Of a DNA stretch of 64,000 bases, positions 33,599 through 44,257 are shown in pieces. The translations under genes were made by a program, and so were the position numbers. The DNA is taken from contig CM073889.1 in the NCBI GenBank assembly GCA_037176705.1, positions 59,079,596-59,143,595 of the forward strand. Direction: 5' to 3'. Numbering within the stretch: the stretch's first letter is position 1; every line of letters begins with the position of its first letter. Source of the DNA: Molossus alvarezi (Eukaryota; Chordata; Mammalia; Chiroptera; Molossidae). The notes beneath the pieces were generated by a model, which worked only from the letters and a program-made list of their open reading frames with translations, made no database searches and was not told where the DNA came from.

Positions 33599-36500
33599 AT
33601 ATTCCACAAATAAGTGAGACCATATGATACTTGTCTTTCTCTGTTCAGCTTGTTTCGCTTAGGATAATACTTTCCAGGTCCCTCCAGGTTATCTCAAAGG
33701 ATAAGAGAGCTTCCTTTCTTACAGCTGCATAGTACTCCATTGTGTATATCTGCTACCACTTCTTTATGCATTCATCTACTGATGGACATTTGGGCTCTTT
33801 CCAGATCTTAGCTATTGTAAATAGTGCTGCTACAAACATGGGAGTACATGCATTCTTTCTGATTGGTGTTTCAGGCTTCTTAGGGTATATTCCTAGAATA
33901 TACTGGGTCAAATAGAAGTTCAAATTTCAATTTTTTGAGGCAACACCATAGTGTTTTCCATGGTGGCTGCACCAGTCGGCATTCCCACCAGCAGTGTACT
34001 AAGGTCCCCTCTTCTCCACACCCTCACCAACACTTGTTGTTTGATGATTTGTTGATGGTGGCCATTCTGATAGGTGTGAGGTGATACCTCATTGTTGTTT
34101 TAATTTGCATCTCTCTGATGATTAGTGATGTTGAACATTTCTTCATATGTCTCTTAGCCATTTGTATGCCGTTTGAAGAAGTGTCTATTTACTTCCTCTG
34201 CCCATTTTTTAATTGGGTTCTTTGTCTTCCTTTTGTTGAGTTGTATGAGCACTCTCTATATATTTGAAATTAACCCCTTACCTGATATATTATTGGCAAT
34301 TATGCTCTCCCATACAGTGCGTTGCCTTTCCATTTTGATGATTTTATCTTTTGCTGTGCAGAAGCTTTTTAGTTTGATGTAGTCCCATGTGTTCATTTTT
34401 TCTTTGTTTCTCTTGCCTTAGGTGTTGTGTCACTGGAAATTCTGCTACGTATGATGTCTGAAATTTTGTTTTCTACATTTTCTTCTAGGATTTTTATGGA
34501 TTCATTAGTCACATTTAAGTTTTTTATCCATTTTGAGTTTATTCTTGTGTATGATGTAAGTTGATGGTCTAGTTTTATTTTTTTTTTTGCACGTAGGTGT
34601 TCAATTTTCCCAACACAATTTATTAAAGAGGCTGTCTTTACTTCACTGTATGCTCTTGCTGCCTTTGTCAAATATTAATTGAGCATATTGCCTTGGGTCA
34701 GTTTCTGGGTTCTCTGTTCTGTTCCACTGGTCTATATGCCTGTTCTTGTGCCAGTACCAGGCTGTTTTGATAACAGTGGCTTTGTAGTGTAACCTGAAAT
34801 CTAGTAATGTGATCTCTCCTACTTTGTTATTCTTTTCCAAGATTGCTGTGGCTATTCCAGGTCTTTTTTGGTTCCATATGGACTTTTAAAGTATTTGTTC
34901 TAGTTCTGTGAAGTATGTTGTTGGTATTTTGATGGGGATTGCATTGACTCTATAGATTGCTTTGGGTAGTATGAACATTTTAATGATGTTAATTCTTCCA
35001 ATCTATGAACAAGGTATGTGCTTCCACTTTTTAATATCTTCCTCTATTTCCTTTTTCAATGTCCTGTAGTTTTCTGCAAATATGTCTTTACTTCTTTGGT
35101 TAAGTTTATTCCTACTTGTCTTAATTTTTCTGCTGCAATGGTAAATGGGATTGTTTTCTTAGTTTTTCTTTCTGTGAGTTCATCATTGGTGTATAAGAAT
35201 TCCATCAATTTCTTGACGTTAATTTTGTATCCTGCTACTTTGTCAAATTCATTTATTAAGTCTAGTAAATTTATGATGGAGTTTTTGGGGTGTTTTACAT
35301 ATAGTGTCTGTCATCTGTGAATAATGACAGTTTTGCTTACTCTTTTCCAATTTGGATCCCCTTTATTTTTTCTTCAGACTTCCAGTACTATGTTAAATAA
35401 GAGTGGTGAAAGTGGGCATCCTTGTCTTGTTCCTATTCTTAAGAAAAATGCTTTTAATTTTTGTCCATTGAGTATGATGTTGGCTGTAGGTCTTTCATAT
35501 ATAGCCTTTATTATGTCAAGATATGACCCCTCTATTCCCAGATTGCTGAGCATTTTTATCAGAAATGGATGCTGGAATTTGTCAAAGGCTTTTTCAGCAT
35601 CTATTGATATGATCATGTGGTTTTTATTCTTCATTTTATTTATGTGGTGTATCACATTTATTGATTTGTGTATATTTACCATCCTTGCATCCCTGGGATG
35701 AATCCCACTTGGTCATGGTGAATAATTTTTTTTTTTTTTTATCCTCACCCGAGGACATTTTTCCAATCCTTGTACAGATAGAGTGGTAGGGAGAGAGAGG
35801 GAGAGAGAAACATCGACGTGAAAGAGACACATCGAGTGGCTGCCACCCGCACGACCAACCAGGGCGGGGGACAAACTGCAACCAAAGTACGTGCCCTTAG
35901 CAGGAACCGAACCCGGGTCTCTCCGGACCGCAGGCCGACGCTCCAACCGCTGAGCCAAACCGGCCAGGGCGTGAATAATTTTTTTGATGTATTGCTGGAT
36001 CCAATTTGCTAGTATTTTGTTCAGGATTTTGGCGTCTATATTCATCAGAAATACTGGCCTGTAATTTTCTTTCTTTGTAATGTCTCTTTCAGGTTTTGGA
36101 ATTAGAATTACACTGGCCTCATAAAACGAGTTTGGAAGTCTTCCTTCTTGAATTTTTGAAATAGTTTGAGGAGAATGGGTGTTAGTTCTTTTTTGAATGT
36201 TTGATAAAACTCCCCCGTGAAGCCGTCTGGGCTTGGCCTTTTGTTTGCTGGGAGAGTCTTGATTACATCTTTAATTTCCCTAGTTGTTATTGGTCTGTTC
36301 AAATTTTCTATCTCTTTCTGGTTCAGTTTTGGGAGACTGTGTGTTTCTAGAAATTTGTCCATTTTGCTTAGATTGTCGAATTTGTTGCCATATAATTGTT
36401 CATAGTAGTTGGAAACAATTTTTTTTATTTCTGTGGTGTCAGTTTTTACTTCTGCTCTTTCATTTCTGATTTTGTGTATTTGGGTTTTCTCTTTGTTTCT

Positions 36501-37066
36501 TGGTGAGTCTAGCTAAGGGTCCATCAATCTTGTTTATCTTTTCGAAAACCAGCTCTTTGTTTCATTGATCCTTTGAATTGATTTTTGGTCTCTTTGACTT
36601 TTATTTCTGCTCTGATCTTTACTATTTCCTTCCTTCTACTTGCTCTAGGGTTTTCTTTTTGTTTGCTTACTAGTTCTTTAAGTTGTAAGGTTAGATAGTC
36701 TATTAGAGATTTATCTTGTTTCTTGAGATGGGCCTGTAGTGCTATGAACTTCCCTCTCAGAACTGCTTTTGCTGCATCCCATAGATTTTGTGTTGTTGTG
36801 TGTTCATTTTTCTTGGTTTTTAGGAAGTCTTTAATTTCTTCCTTGATCTTCTCGATAACCCATTTGTTGCTCAATAACATGCTATTTACCCTCCATGTTT
36901 CAAATATCTTTGAATGTTCTTGTTGCAATTGATTTCTAGTTGCATGCCATAGTGATCTGAGAAGGTGCTTGATATGATTTTAATCTTCTTGAACTTGTAG
37001 AGACTTAGTTTTTGTCCTAACATGTGGTCTATATTTGAGAATGAACCATGTGCACTTAGAAGAGAA
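33599..37066 (-). pseudogene. L1-f ORF2, 5'-truncated
   Basis: Ends at the usual stop (about 33599) and can be followed upstream through the C-terminal region (34393-34840), RT (35374-35682, with [11 protein letters not shown] intact) and linker (36108-36362 and 36524-36928) to the endonuclease, where the copy is truncated. The catalytic box reads F-T-D-D in a broken frame near 35310. A Ves SINE splits the RT region. Non-functional. Confidence 0.88.
35732..35970 (-). mobile_element. Ves SINE (minus strand), in L1-f ORF2
   Basis: Poly-T, reverse-complemented body and tRNA-like head ending ggccagggc. Target duplication gtgaataatttttt (35718-35731 and 35971-35984). Confidence 0.95.
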
Positions 37067-37069
37067 TTG

Positions 37070-37720
37070 TCCTGCTATGGATAGGGATTCACCCTGACCA
37101 AGTTGGGTTCCCTGCCAGGTCTTCGAGAGGGAGACCATTCCATAATTTTACAAGAGAGAGCCTATCACCCCTGTGGGCCCTATTTCTTGGGTATCTAGCA
37201 GGAGGGGTGGTGGCAGGGAAAATCTTCCTGCTGCTAATCCTGGGTCCCTCAGGTTCAAGTCATTAAAGAGACTCATACCATCATATTTTTTTTCCTGTGT
37301 CTTACTATCAGGGAGGATTTTTAAGCCAATTTCCTTTTCTGTATCATTAGTTTTCTCCCATTGTTTGCTGAGTTATTATTGCATAAAGACATAAATGCCT
37401 GGACATAAGGGATTTCAGCCAATTTCCATGATTGTAGGAAAACAATTCCAACTGTATGATGGTGTAGTAATTTAGGGAACCATTGAGGGGCCATTTTTCC
37501 CTGTAGTCTAAAGTACACATAGGCCAAGTCATGTTACAACAGAAAATCAACTCCTTCTTAGTCATTGAATATAGCTGTACACGGACCAATCTTATTAAAA
37601 TTTGGGCACATGGGCTCCCTTCAGGAGGCAAAACAAAACAACTCCCGATGGCATGGAAGTACAAACCTAAAATAACAACCATAGAAAGAACACAGACAAA
37701 GTAGAAACATATGAACAAAA
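37070..37720 (-). pseudogene. ERV1 gag: matrix and proline-rich region
   Basis: The minus strand has an open piece (37347-37718) ending in a matrix-like segment with M-T-W-P-M-C and W-P-L-N-G-S-L-N, the spacing of conserved tryptophan-proline words in gammaretroviral MA. A proline-rich stretch (F-S-L-P-P-P-L-L-L) follows near 37210, as in the region after MA. The upstream half of the open frame may be a chance extension. Capsid is missing after 37070. Identification is by motif only. Confidence 0.6.
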
Positions 37721-37794
37721 CTTGGTTCTATAATTCTATTAGTCTAAACGAGTGCTCACAATAAAGCCTTAGGGTCTTATTTCCTGCAAGCTGA

Positions 37795-38062
37795 TATTGC
37801 AAGTGGTCTTAACCAGACCCAAATGACATGAAGCCCAAGTGACACAAAGCCCAATGGGCAGAGATAGCCTAGAATTGCCTATCAGTTGGTACCACAAATG
37901 GTCCTAACCAAACTCATGTGGCATGAAGCCCAAGTGGTATGAAGCTCAAGTGACAAGTAGAGCCTAAGACAGCCTACAATTGGTACCACAAATGGTCCTA
38001 ACCAGGCCCATGTGGCACAAAGACAAAGAGGCATAAAGCCCAAGTGGCACAAAGCCCAACCC
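37795..38062. repeat. Tandem repeat, about three 94-95-bp units
   Basis: The word gtcytaacca recurs at 37806, 37901 and 37995, spaced 95 and 94 bases, and the surrounding bases align too. Within units the 12-base word aagcccaagtgg and close variants repeat further. The third unit is partial and diverged. Confidence 0.85.
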
Positions 38063-38312
38063 ACAGGGATCAAGGACCCTCAGTGTGCACATCAGTTCAA
38101 CCTACCCAGTCTTGGAGTCCATTTGCTCCCCAGAAACCAATTTCCTTTAAGCAGCCAAGCATTTCAAGTGGCTGATGCTTTCAGAAAGAGTGCAGGGAAA
38201 AACTCTTAGCAGCTACTAGGAAATTCCCACAGTCACATTCTTCCAGAGATGGCCTACCACAGGCAGCTGGGACCCCAGCCCTTGCCGATTGGGACTTATT
38301 GAGGTCCATGCT

Positions 38313-38330
38313 ATCCCAGCTGAGTGGCCA
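38313..38330 (-). promoter_or_regulatory. Possible decayed ERV1 primer binding site
   Basis: Directly downstream of the presumed LTR end, the minus strand reads tggccactcagctgggat. It starts with TGG and ends GGGAT like a proline-tRNA site, matching 12 of 18 positions by my count. Weak, but in the right place. Confidence 0.35.
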
Positions 38331-38736
38331 AAAACAGTAACTGAAAATGCAAGTTCAGCTGCCAGTCACAATGAAATCCAAACTTGTAAAACAGGTGCTG
38401 GTGCAAAAGGAAAGAAGTTTTATTTAGGTGCTTGGCCTGGGAGAATGATGGACTTTCTCAGAGACCATTCCATTCTTCCTTTCCTGTTCAAGCCCAGGGC
38501 GCATATAGGAATAGGGAGGGTAGTGCTTTTCTCTATCCTATCGTCTTTCTAGCTTTTGGTGTCCTTATTGTAAGAACCTCCGTCTGTGCCATCTTGGCCT
38601 ATGGGGGAGACTTCCTGATGCTCCCTAATGTCTAGGGTAGTGGGGATGGGGGAGGACTGTAGTACTCACCATCAGAAAGCCTAGAGATGCTGCAGCTCTC
38701 AGCCTGCATCCCCATGCTGGACATGGCTCCCACACA
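38331..38736 (-). mobile_element. ERV1 LTR (5' LTR of the fragmented provirus)
   Basis: The minus strand opens with tgtgtgggagcc at 38736. It has a tatatgcgcc TATA-like word near 38500 and a polyadenylation signal AATAAA at 38419-38424, and ends just before the presumed primer site. A length near 406 bp and this signal order suit a gammaretroviral LTR. No second LTR is present in the window for comparison, so the boundaries are inferred. Confidence 0.6.
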
Positions 38737-38895
38737 TTAGGGGGATCTTGGTTGGCGTCCATGGTGCACCCCTGAATCCCAGCCCACTAATTTCTGTGCA
38801 CAGCCCCCATATGGCCCACCCCTTTGAAGTGGCCAGCAAGGTGCATTCCAACTGATATCTGCCTATGGTAACAAATAGTTATGTGATCTTTTGTA
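38737..38895. other. Unique flank
   Basis: No repeat, ORF or RNA gene recognised. It may be upstream host DNA flanking the ERV1 LTR. Confidence 0.4.
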
Positions 38896-40015
38896 TGAAT
38901 GAAAATGCAATATTGTGCATGTGAAAGTTATTCATGTTGTTGCAAGGATTAGTAGTCTTTTTGTGGCTGTGTAGTATTTTGACCTGTCCCGCGGGTCGAG
39001 CAACGAGGACTCTAGCGGGGAGTGAGGATGAGAAGGGACAAGAGACGCGAGAAATGGAGACAAGACAGGGTTCTGATCAAGTCTCGTTTATTCTGGGGAA
39101 ATCCACACAATATATTGGGCAAGAAGCACCTGTTGCCAAGCACCAACTTGCTGGAAGCAATTCCAGGAAATACTACAAAAGGAACAAAAGGTCAGCAAAG
39201 ACTGGCTTATTGAGTAAATGGTTGCTTAAAGAAATGCAAAATGCAGAGATAAAGAAATGCAGAATGCAGAGCTATCCTGCCTTGGGGCAGGAGATGGCAG
39301 AGCAGATTTTAACAAAATGGATGCCATGCAAAAAGTCTCCCACAGTATTTCATTGCATTCTTTTGATACAACCATTTAATTTTTTTTTTTTTTTTACTTC
39401 TTAAAGACATTTGTGCTGTTTTTCGTTTGGGGCTGAGAAAAAGAAGTAAAGTTGTTTTGCATATTCTTGTCCGTAACTTTTGAGGGACATGAACACTAAT
39501 TTTTGTTGGCAATCTATCATTCATGGAGTTGTGGGTTAATAAAAAAGTTTACTTTTATTAGAAGTTTTATGTCATTTACAAAGTGATGGTACCAATTATA
39601 CTCCCATCAACAATATATGAAAGTTTCGTTGTTCCTCATTTTTGGCAATAGTTGACATTGTTATTTTAGCTACTCAGTGGGTGTGATAGGGTATCTTATT
39701 GTGACATTAATTTGCATTTTCCTGGTTAGTGACAATATTAATCACCTTTTCATGTGTATATTGACCTTCTGGATATCTGGTTAAGTCTTTAGCCAGTTTT
39801 TAATTAAGTTGTCTTTTCCTTAATAATTTGCGTAAGCTCTTTACATTTTCTAGTCATGAACCTTTTCTTGGATAAAAGGAAACATTTGTGGGTTATTGTT
39901 TTCACTCTTAATGGTGTCTTCTGATGAATAGAAGTTTATTTTAATAAAGTTTAATTTTTTGATATTTTCTATTCTGTTTAGTATTTCATGATATTTGATA
40001 TTGTCATATGCAGGT
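38896..40015 (-). mobile_element. Ancient LINE-1 fragment (L1M-type), split by a solo LTR
   Basis: Sequences such as ttgcaaggattagtagtctt and gatgaatagaagtttatttt are diverged antisense L1 ORF2 words. The fragment continues on both sides of the solo LTR at 38980-39344, whose target duplication proves continuity. No open frame. Confidence 0.7.
38980..39344 (-). mobile_element. Solo LTR, class II (same family as the 59197-63817 provirus)
   Basis: A 365-bp LTR in minus orientation, reading tgtgggagactttttgcatg at its start and ending gacaggtca. It is flanked by a perfect 6-bp target duplication gtattt (38974-38979 and 39345-39350). The length equals that of both proviral LTRs. It differs from them at about two dozen positions, so it is an older or sister-subfamily insertion. 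A solo LTR arises by recombination between the two LTRs of a provirus. Confidence 0.95.
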
Positions 40016-40654
40016 AATCATAAATAACAAAGGCCTTTTTGCCCATTATCCTTAGCCTCAGGGAACCCCAAAAGGCATTAGCAACAAACCGACTCAAACT
40101 TCCTTTACTCATAGCTGAGCTAATGTCTAACTCTCACTATGGCAGGGCATCTGTTGTCTTTGTGGAGAGGAAGTGGAGGTGAGAAAAGGAGACTGAGGCC
40201 ACCTCACCTGGAAAGCCCAGTCTCTGTCCTGCTTGTTTAGCCCTGGGAGACATGAAGCAGGAAGTGTATGCAGAAGTAGCAGATCACAGAATCTATTTCC
40301 TAAACCCCATGGGTCCTGCCTGCAATAAACAAATTCTGATCAATGGCTCACACTCAATTCCATCTCTCTCTCCCAAAGAAAAGAGCTGGAAAGGTACACA
40401 TGGGTTTTGGGGGAAGAACCCTTTGTTGCCCTTCTCTCCTAAACCACTGAGCTTTACCATCACACCTGAGGTCAACAAAGGGAGTAGCCACACTTTCAGG
40501 GCAAGAGACAGTAGCACCTCACAATATGTGACCTCCACCTCCATGCCACTGTTGTTTTGTGAACTTCCCCTTCTGTACCTGACTGGTATCATGAATGTGG
40601 ATAGTCCATCTGCTTTCTCCAGCTTCAAAGTAAGAGCAAGACTTTGCACCAAAG
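40016..40654. other. Unique, gene-free sequence
   Basis: No repeat family, splice-flanked exon or RNA gene recognised. A long open frame on the plus strand (40252-40914) runs out of it into an ancient L1 and is treated as chance. Confidence 0.5.
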
Positions 40655-41095
40655 TTCTGGGAGACAGCAATTCCACACCTACGTATATACTCAAGAGAAA
40701 TGTGTATGCATGTTCAATGAAAAGCAAAAGCATGTTCTGGAATGCTCGTACTACTGCTATTTCTCATAGCTTTAGACAAATGCCCATCAATGACAGAATT
40801 GGGAAATCAACTGTGGTTTATGCATACACTGGAATACTGTACAGCAGTGAGAATGAACTGCAGGGAGGACTCTCACATAATGATGCAAGGAAGAAGCTAG
40901 ACTATATAGTTTAATTTTATGGACATAAAGTCCCACTGTGGGCAAAATGAACCTATGGTGCCAGAAATCAGGAAAGAGTTTTCCTTTGGCTTGATCTGGG
41001 TGATGGTTACTGGGTATTTTTATGTAAGATTTGTCAAGCTGTACACTTAAGGGATATATATTTTTATATGCATATTGCACAACAAAAAGTGAGAA
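40655..41095 (+). mobile_element. Ancient LINE-1 3' end (L1MC/L1ME-like)
   Basis: Diverged but recognisable words in the right order: gcaattccacacctacgtat, aaatgcccatcaatgac, cactggaatactgtacagca, ctgtacacttaaggg. These are the hallmarks of old mammalian L1 ORF2 ends and 3'UTRs. Confidence 0.75.
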
Positions 41096-42043
41096 ATTAG
41101 AAGGTCTGGGCCTAAGGAGACCCAGAGTAGGGGGGTGGTACTTCATAAAGAAGACTCCTGGCCTCTTTATGCGCTCTAATTATGCAAGTGCTTGGTGGGG
41201 TGCTGAGAGGGAGTGGAATCTTTCCAAGAACCACAAAGGCATTTCCCCATCTCCTTTAGACTCTGGAGCTCCCAGGCAGGAAGGTCCACATCCTGGGAGA
41301 CAGACCTTTTGAGTTCTGGACAAAATGCTTTTGGCTGCAGTCGTGGAGTTGTCTCTGGAATCGCCAGGCTGCATTGTCTCCAAGCAGATGGGGACAGGGC
41401 AGAGAGGGAAGCACAGGCAGGAAGAAGTAGGCTGAGAAGGGTGGCTGGTATGAGGGGGACAGGACTGTGACCAGGAGAGAATGGCAGTGCACTGCTCTCT
41501 CAGGTCCCCCTTGACTGATGGGAGAGTGGCTGGCCCTGGCTCTCCATGGCAATTTGGGTTCTGGCAGGCAGGCCAAGACAGCAGCTGGGGACTCTGGCTG
41601 AGCCTCTCCCTGGATCCAACCCCAAGTTTCTGGGCCTCTGTGTCCCCATTTGCAACAGGACAAAGCTCACTATACTCTCCTCTTCTGGGAGGGAAGCCAC
41701 AGGCAGGATTGCAGCCAGGACAACACAACACTATTGCCACACAAATTAGATGCTGTAGGCATTATAATCTCAGACCCAAGAGTTACTCCAGCTTGGAAAC
41801 CTGGGATTGGGGTGCTCTGTGTGGGAGGAAAGCTGGGGTTGGGGGTGACGATGAGTGCTTCTGGCTTAAAAGATTCCAGGTCTGTGACAACTGGCAGCTT
41901 TGTGCATTCTCTGTTTACATGGTTCAAGAATCAAAACGATTTAAAAAAAAAAGTTTACTTCTAAAAACTAACTTTTCCATTCCTATCTACCTTGCTCTTC
42001 TGTGACCCCTATAGACACTTTTATGAACTCTCTTCTCTTACCT
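41096..42043. other. Mostly unique, moderately GC-rich sequence
   Basis: The longest non-repetitive stretch of the window. It holds a MIR-like piece (listed) and several overlapping open frames on both strands (for example 41180-41740 minus). None has recognisable domains or splice context, so I see no supported gene. Confidence 0.5.
41580..41695 (+). mobile_element. MIR-like SINE fragment (ancient)
   Basis: The segment with ctgagcctctccctgg and tttctgggcctctgtgtccc then ccatttgcaacagg resembles the conserved core and 3' part of mammalian MIR elements. Diverged, boundaries uncertain. Confidence 0.45.
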
Positions 42044-42260
42044 CAAGGGTGAGGAACATTTTCTCCACCAAGGGCCATTTGGATATTTATAACCTTATTC
42101 ATAGGCCATACAAAATTATCAACTTAAAAATTATTCTGCTATAATTGTTCAAACAATTAATTAACTCATCACTAATGTGATGGCTGGAACTGCTTCTCTT
42201 TGGTGAGTAGTGTGATGTTAGCTGGTATTGATAATGTTACTGATCACAACTGCTTTTCTA
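42044..42260 (+). mobile_element. hAT-like DNA transposon remnant
   Basis: Starts caagggtgaggaacattttc and continues ccaagggccatttggatatt then ggccatacaaaattatcaac. This is the style of non-autonomous hAT elements common in bats and other mammals. No matching inverted end or 8-bp target duplication was found, so the call and right boundary are tentative. Confidence 0.45.
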
Positions 42261-42568
42261 GGTTTGAGTCAAGTCAGCCTGGAGAACAGTTAACTCTTTG
42301 CGATGGTAAGTTTTGAAAAGAACTGCTCACAGCAGTAAGTTGTTCCGAACACAGATGCATATTTTAGTGTATGTCTCCTTGAAGTGGAAAATTCATCATT
42401 GCTTTTGTAATGTTTATGAAACTGAAGCAGTGGAAGATTATTGTACCTAGCTCTCAACCCATCATCACTTTACAACTGAATAATTTCCTGTTGTAGGTTA
42501 TCAGGCAAGTCACCTGTTTCCACATTGAACAGTGTAGCAAATATGTTTAATTCCATTTGTTTACTTTT

Positions 42569-42828
42569 TTTTTTTTTTTTTTTTTTATCCTCACCCGAGG
42601 ACATTTTTCCATTTTTTGTTCAGGTAGAGTGGGGGAGGGGGAGAGGAAGAGAGAGAGAGAGAGAGAAACATCGATGTGAAAGGGACACATCGAGTGGCTG
42701 CCACCCGCACAACCGACCAGGGCCGGGGACAAACTGCAACCGAGGTACGCGCCCCCAGCGGGAACCGAACCCGGGTCTCTCAGGACCGCAGGCCGACGCT
42801 CTAACCGCTGAGCCAAACCGGCCAGGGC
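42569..42828 (-). mobile_element. Ves SINE (minus strand)
   Basis: Complete copy with a long poly-T, (GA)n tract and intact head. Perfect 16-bp target duplication ccatttgtttactttt (42553-42568 and 42829-42844). Confidence 0.97.
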
Positions 42829-42948
42829 CCATTTGTTTACTTTTCATGTCCTTGAATCATTCATTAAATGCCTCAATTAGTATTGCATATTCAATGTCAT
42901 AGAAGGATTTTGTCCTTCCAGAGTGGGGAAATGCACTGTGTTATTACT

Positions 42949-44225
42949 TTTCTTTTCTATTAATTTATTTTTGTTACAGATGTTTCATTTTTTTTTCCCC
43001 ATTGACACCCTCCCAGTCCTACCCCCCACACCCCGTCCCCAGCTTTGATGTCCATGTCCATTGGTTATGCATACATGCATGTAAGTCCTGTGGTATATAT
43101 ATTTCCGCCCCCTCCAACCCCACTTCTGAGGATTTTTAGTATGTACTCAACTTCTATGTCTCTGGATTGACCCTGTTCCTCAGACTGTTATATTCATTAC
43201 ATTCCACAAATAAGTGAGATTATGTGATATTTGTTTTTCTCTGCTTGGCTTGTTTCACTTAAAATAATACTCTCCAGTTCCCTTTATATCGTCTCAAAAG
43301 ATAAGAGATCTTTCTTTCTTACAGCTGCATAGTACTCCATTGTGTACATGTACCACTGCTTTTTTAGCCATTCGTCTACTGATGGACCTTTGGGCTGTTT
43401 CCAGATCTTAGCTATTGTAAATAGTGCTGCTACACACATGGGGGTACATATATTCTTTCTGATTGGTGTTTCAGGCTTCTTAGGGTATATTCCCAGAAAT
43501 AGGACCACTGGGTCAAATGGAACTTCAAATTTTAATTTTTTGAGGTAACACCATATTATTTGCCATAGTGGTTGCCCCAGTCTGCATTCCCACCAGCAGT
43601 TTACTAGAGGCCCCTTTTCTTCACACCCTCACCAACACTTGTTGTTTGATGATATGTTGATGGTGGCCATTCTGACAAGTGTAAGGTGGTACCTCATTGT
43701 TGTTTTAATTTGCATCTCTCTGATGTTTAGTGATATTGAGCATTTCCTCATATGTCTCTTGGCCATTTGTATGTCTTGTTTAGAGGGGTATTTATTTAGT
43801 TCCTCTGCCCATTTTTTAATTGGTTTCTTTGTCTTCCTTTTGTTGAATTTTATGAACACTCTATTTATTATGGAAATTAACACCTTATCCGATGTATCAT
43901 TGACAATTATGCTGTCCCATACAGTGGGTTGCCTTTACATTTTGATGGTTGTTTCTTTTGCTGTGCAGAAGCTTTTAAGTTTGATGTAGTCCCATGTGTT
44001 CATTTTTTCCTTTGTTTCTGTTGCTTTAGGTGATGTATCAGTAAAAATTCTGCTGTGTATGATATGTCTGAAATTTTGTTGCCTACATTTTCTTCTAGCA
44101 TTTTTATAGATTCAGGAGTCACACTTCAGCCTTTTATCCATTTTAAGTTTATTCTTGTGTATGGTGTAAGATGATGGTCTAGATTCATTTGTTTGCATGT
44201 AGCTGTCCAATTTTCCCAACACTAT

Positions 44226-44228
<3 letters not shown>
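42949..44228 (-). mobile_element. LINE-1 3' end (tail, 3'UTR, ORF2 C-terminus), minus strand
   Basis: Tail, 3'UTR and the last third of ORF2 (open pieces 43284-43508 and 43629-43883). It stops at about 44228, in the ORF2 region that reads W-C-W-E-N-W in other copies, where the tail of another L1 (L1-j) begins. It is either the 3' end of L1-i, the L1 to the right, or of the older L1-h beyond it. Confidence 0.88.

Positions 44229-44255
<27 letters not shown>
44224..44255. repeat. (TTTA)n microsatellite at the L1-j tail
   Basis: About eight TTTA units grown from the A-rich tail of L1-j. Confidence 0.85.

Positions 44256-44257
<2 letters not shown>

Larger units (their letters stand above)
33296..37066 (-). 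mobile_element. 5'-truncated LINE-1 (L1-f) in ERV1 gag
   Basis: Minus-strand L1 with tail and simple repeat at about 33310-33356, 3'UTR and ORF2 back to the endonuclease, ending at about 37058-37066. ORF1 and 5'UTR are missing. No convincing target duplication: the flanks share only a few bases. The retroviral gag on either side lacks capsid, so the insertion was accompanied or preceded by a deletion. Confidence 0.9.
37721..38330 (-). other. ERV1 leader between LTR and gag
   Basis: About 600 bases between the presumed primer binding site and MA. It holds the 94-95-bp tandem repeats listed separately and otherwise no visible ORF. Retroviral leaders normally carry packaging and splice-donor signals; I cannot identify them here. 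Confidence 0.5.
19742..38736 (-). mobile_element. Class I endogenous retrovirus (ERV1), fragmented and 3'-deleted
   Basis: On the minus strand, pieces of one gammaretrovirus-like provirus appear in order: LTR (38331-38736), leader with tandem repeats, gag MA and a following proline-rich region (37070-37720), a nucleocapsid remnant (33106-33295), protease and RT start (29135-29845), and RT to RNase H (19742-21429). About 4.3 kb of viral sequence is left. It is separated by L1-f, a HAL1 with SINEs, and L1-d with nested elements. Capsid, integrase, env and the second LTR are not found. The L1-d join carries a 16-bp duplication that proves continuity of pol across it. Confidence 0.85.

Noticed and set aside
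37882..38073. Short repeats at 37.8-38.06 kb as a CRISPR-like array
   Set aside because: Units are adjacent and diverged with no unique spacers, in a mammalian retroviral leader.
40252..40914. 220-codon open frame on the plus strand as a host gene
   Set aside because: Its second half is a translated ancient L1 3' end. There are no recognisable domains and no splice context.
41180..41740. 186-codon open frame on the minus strand, overlapping several others, as a gene
   Set aside because: The region is GC-richer and low in stops in several frames on both strands, and part is MIR-like. There is no recognisable domain.
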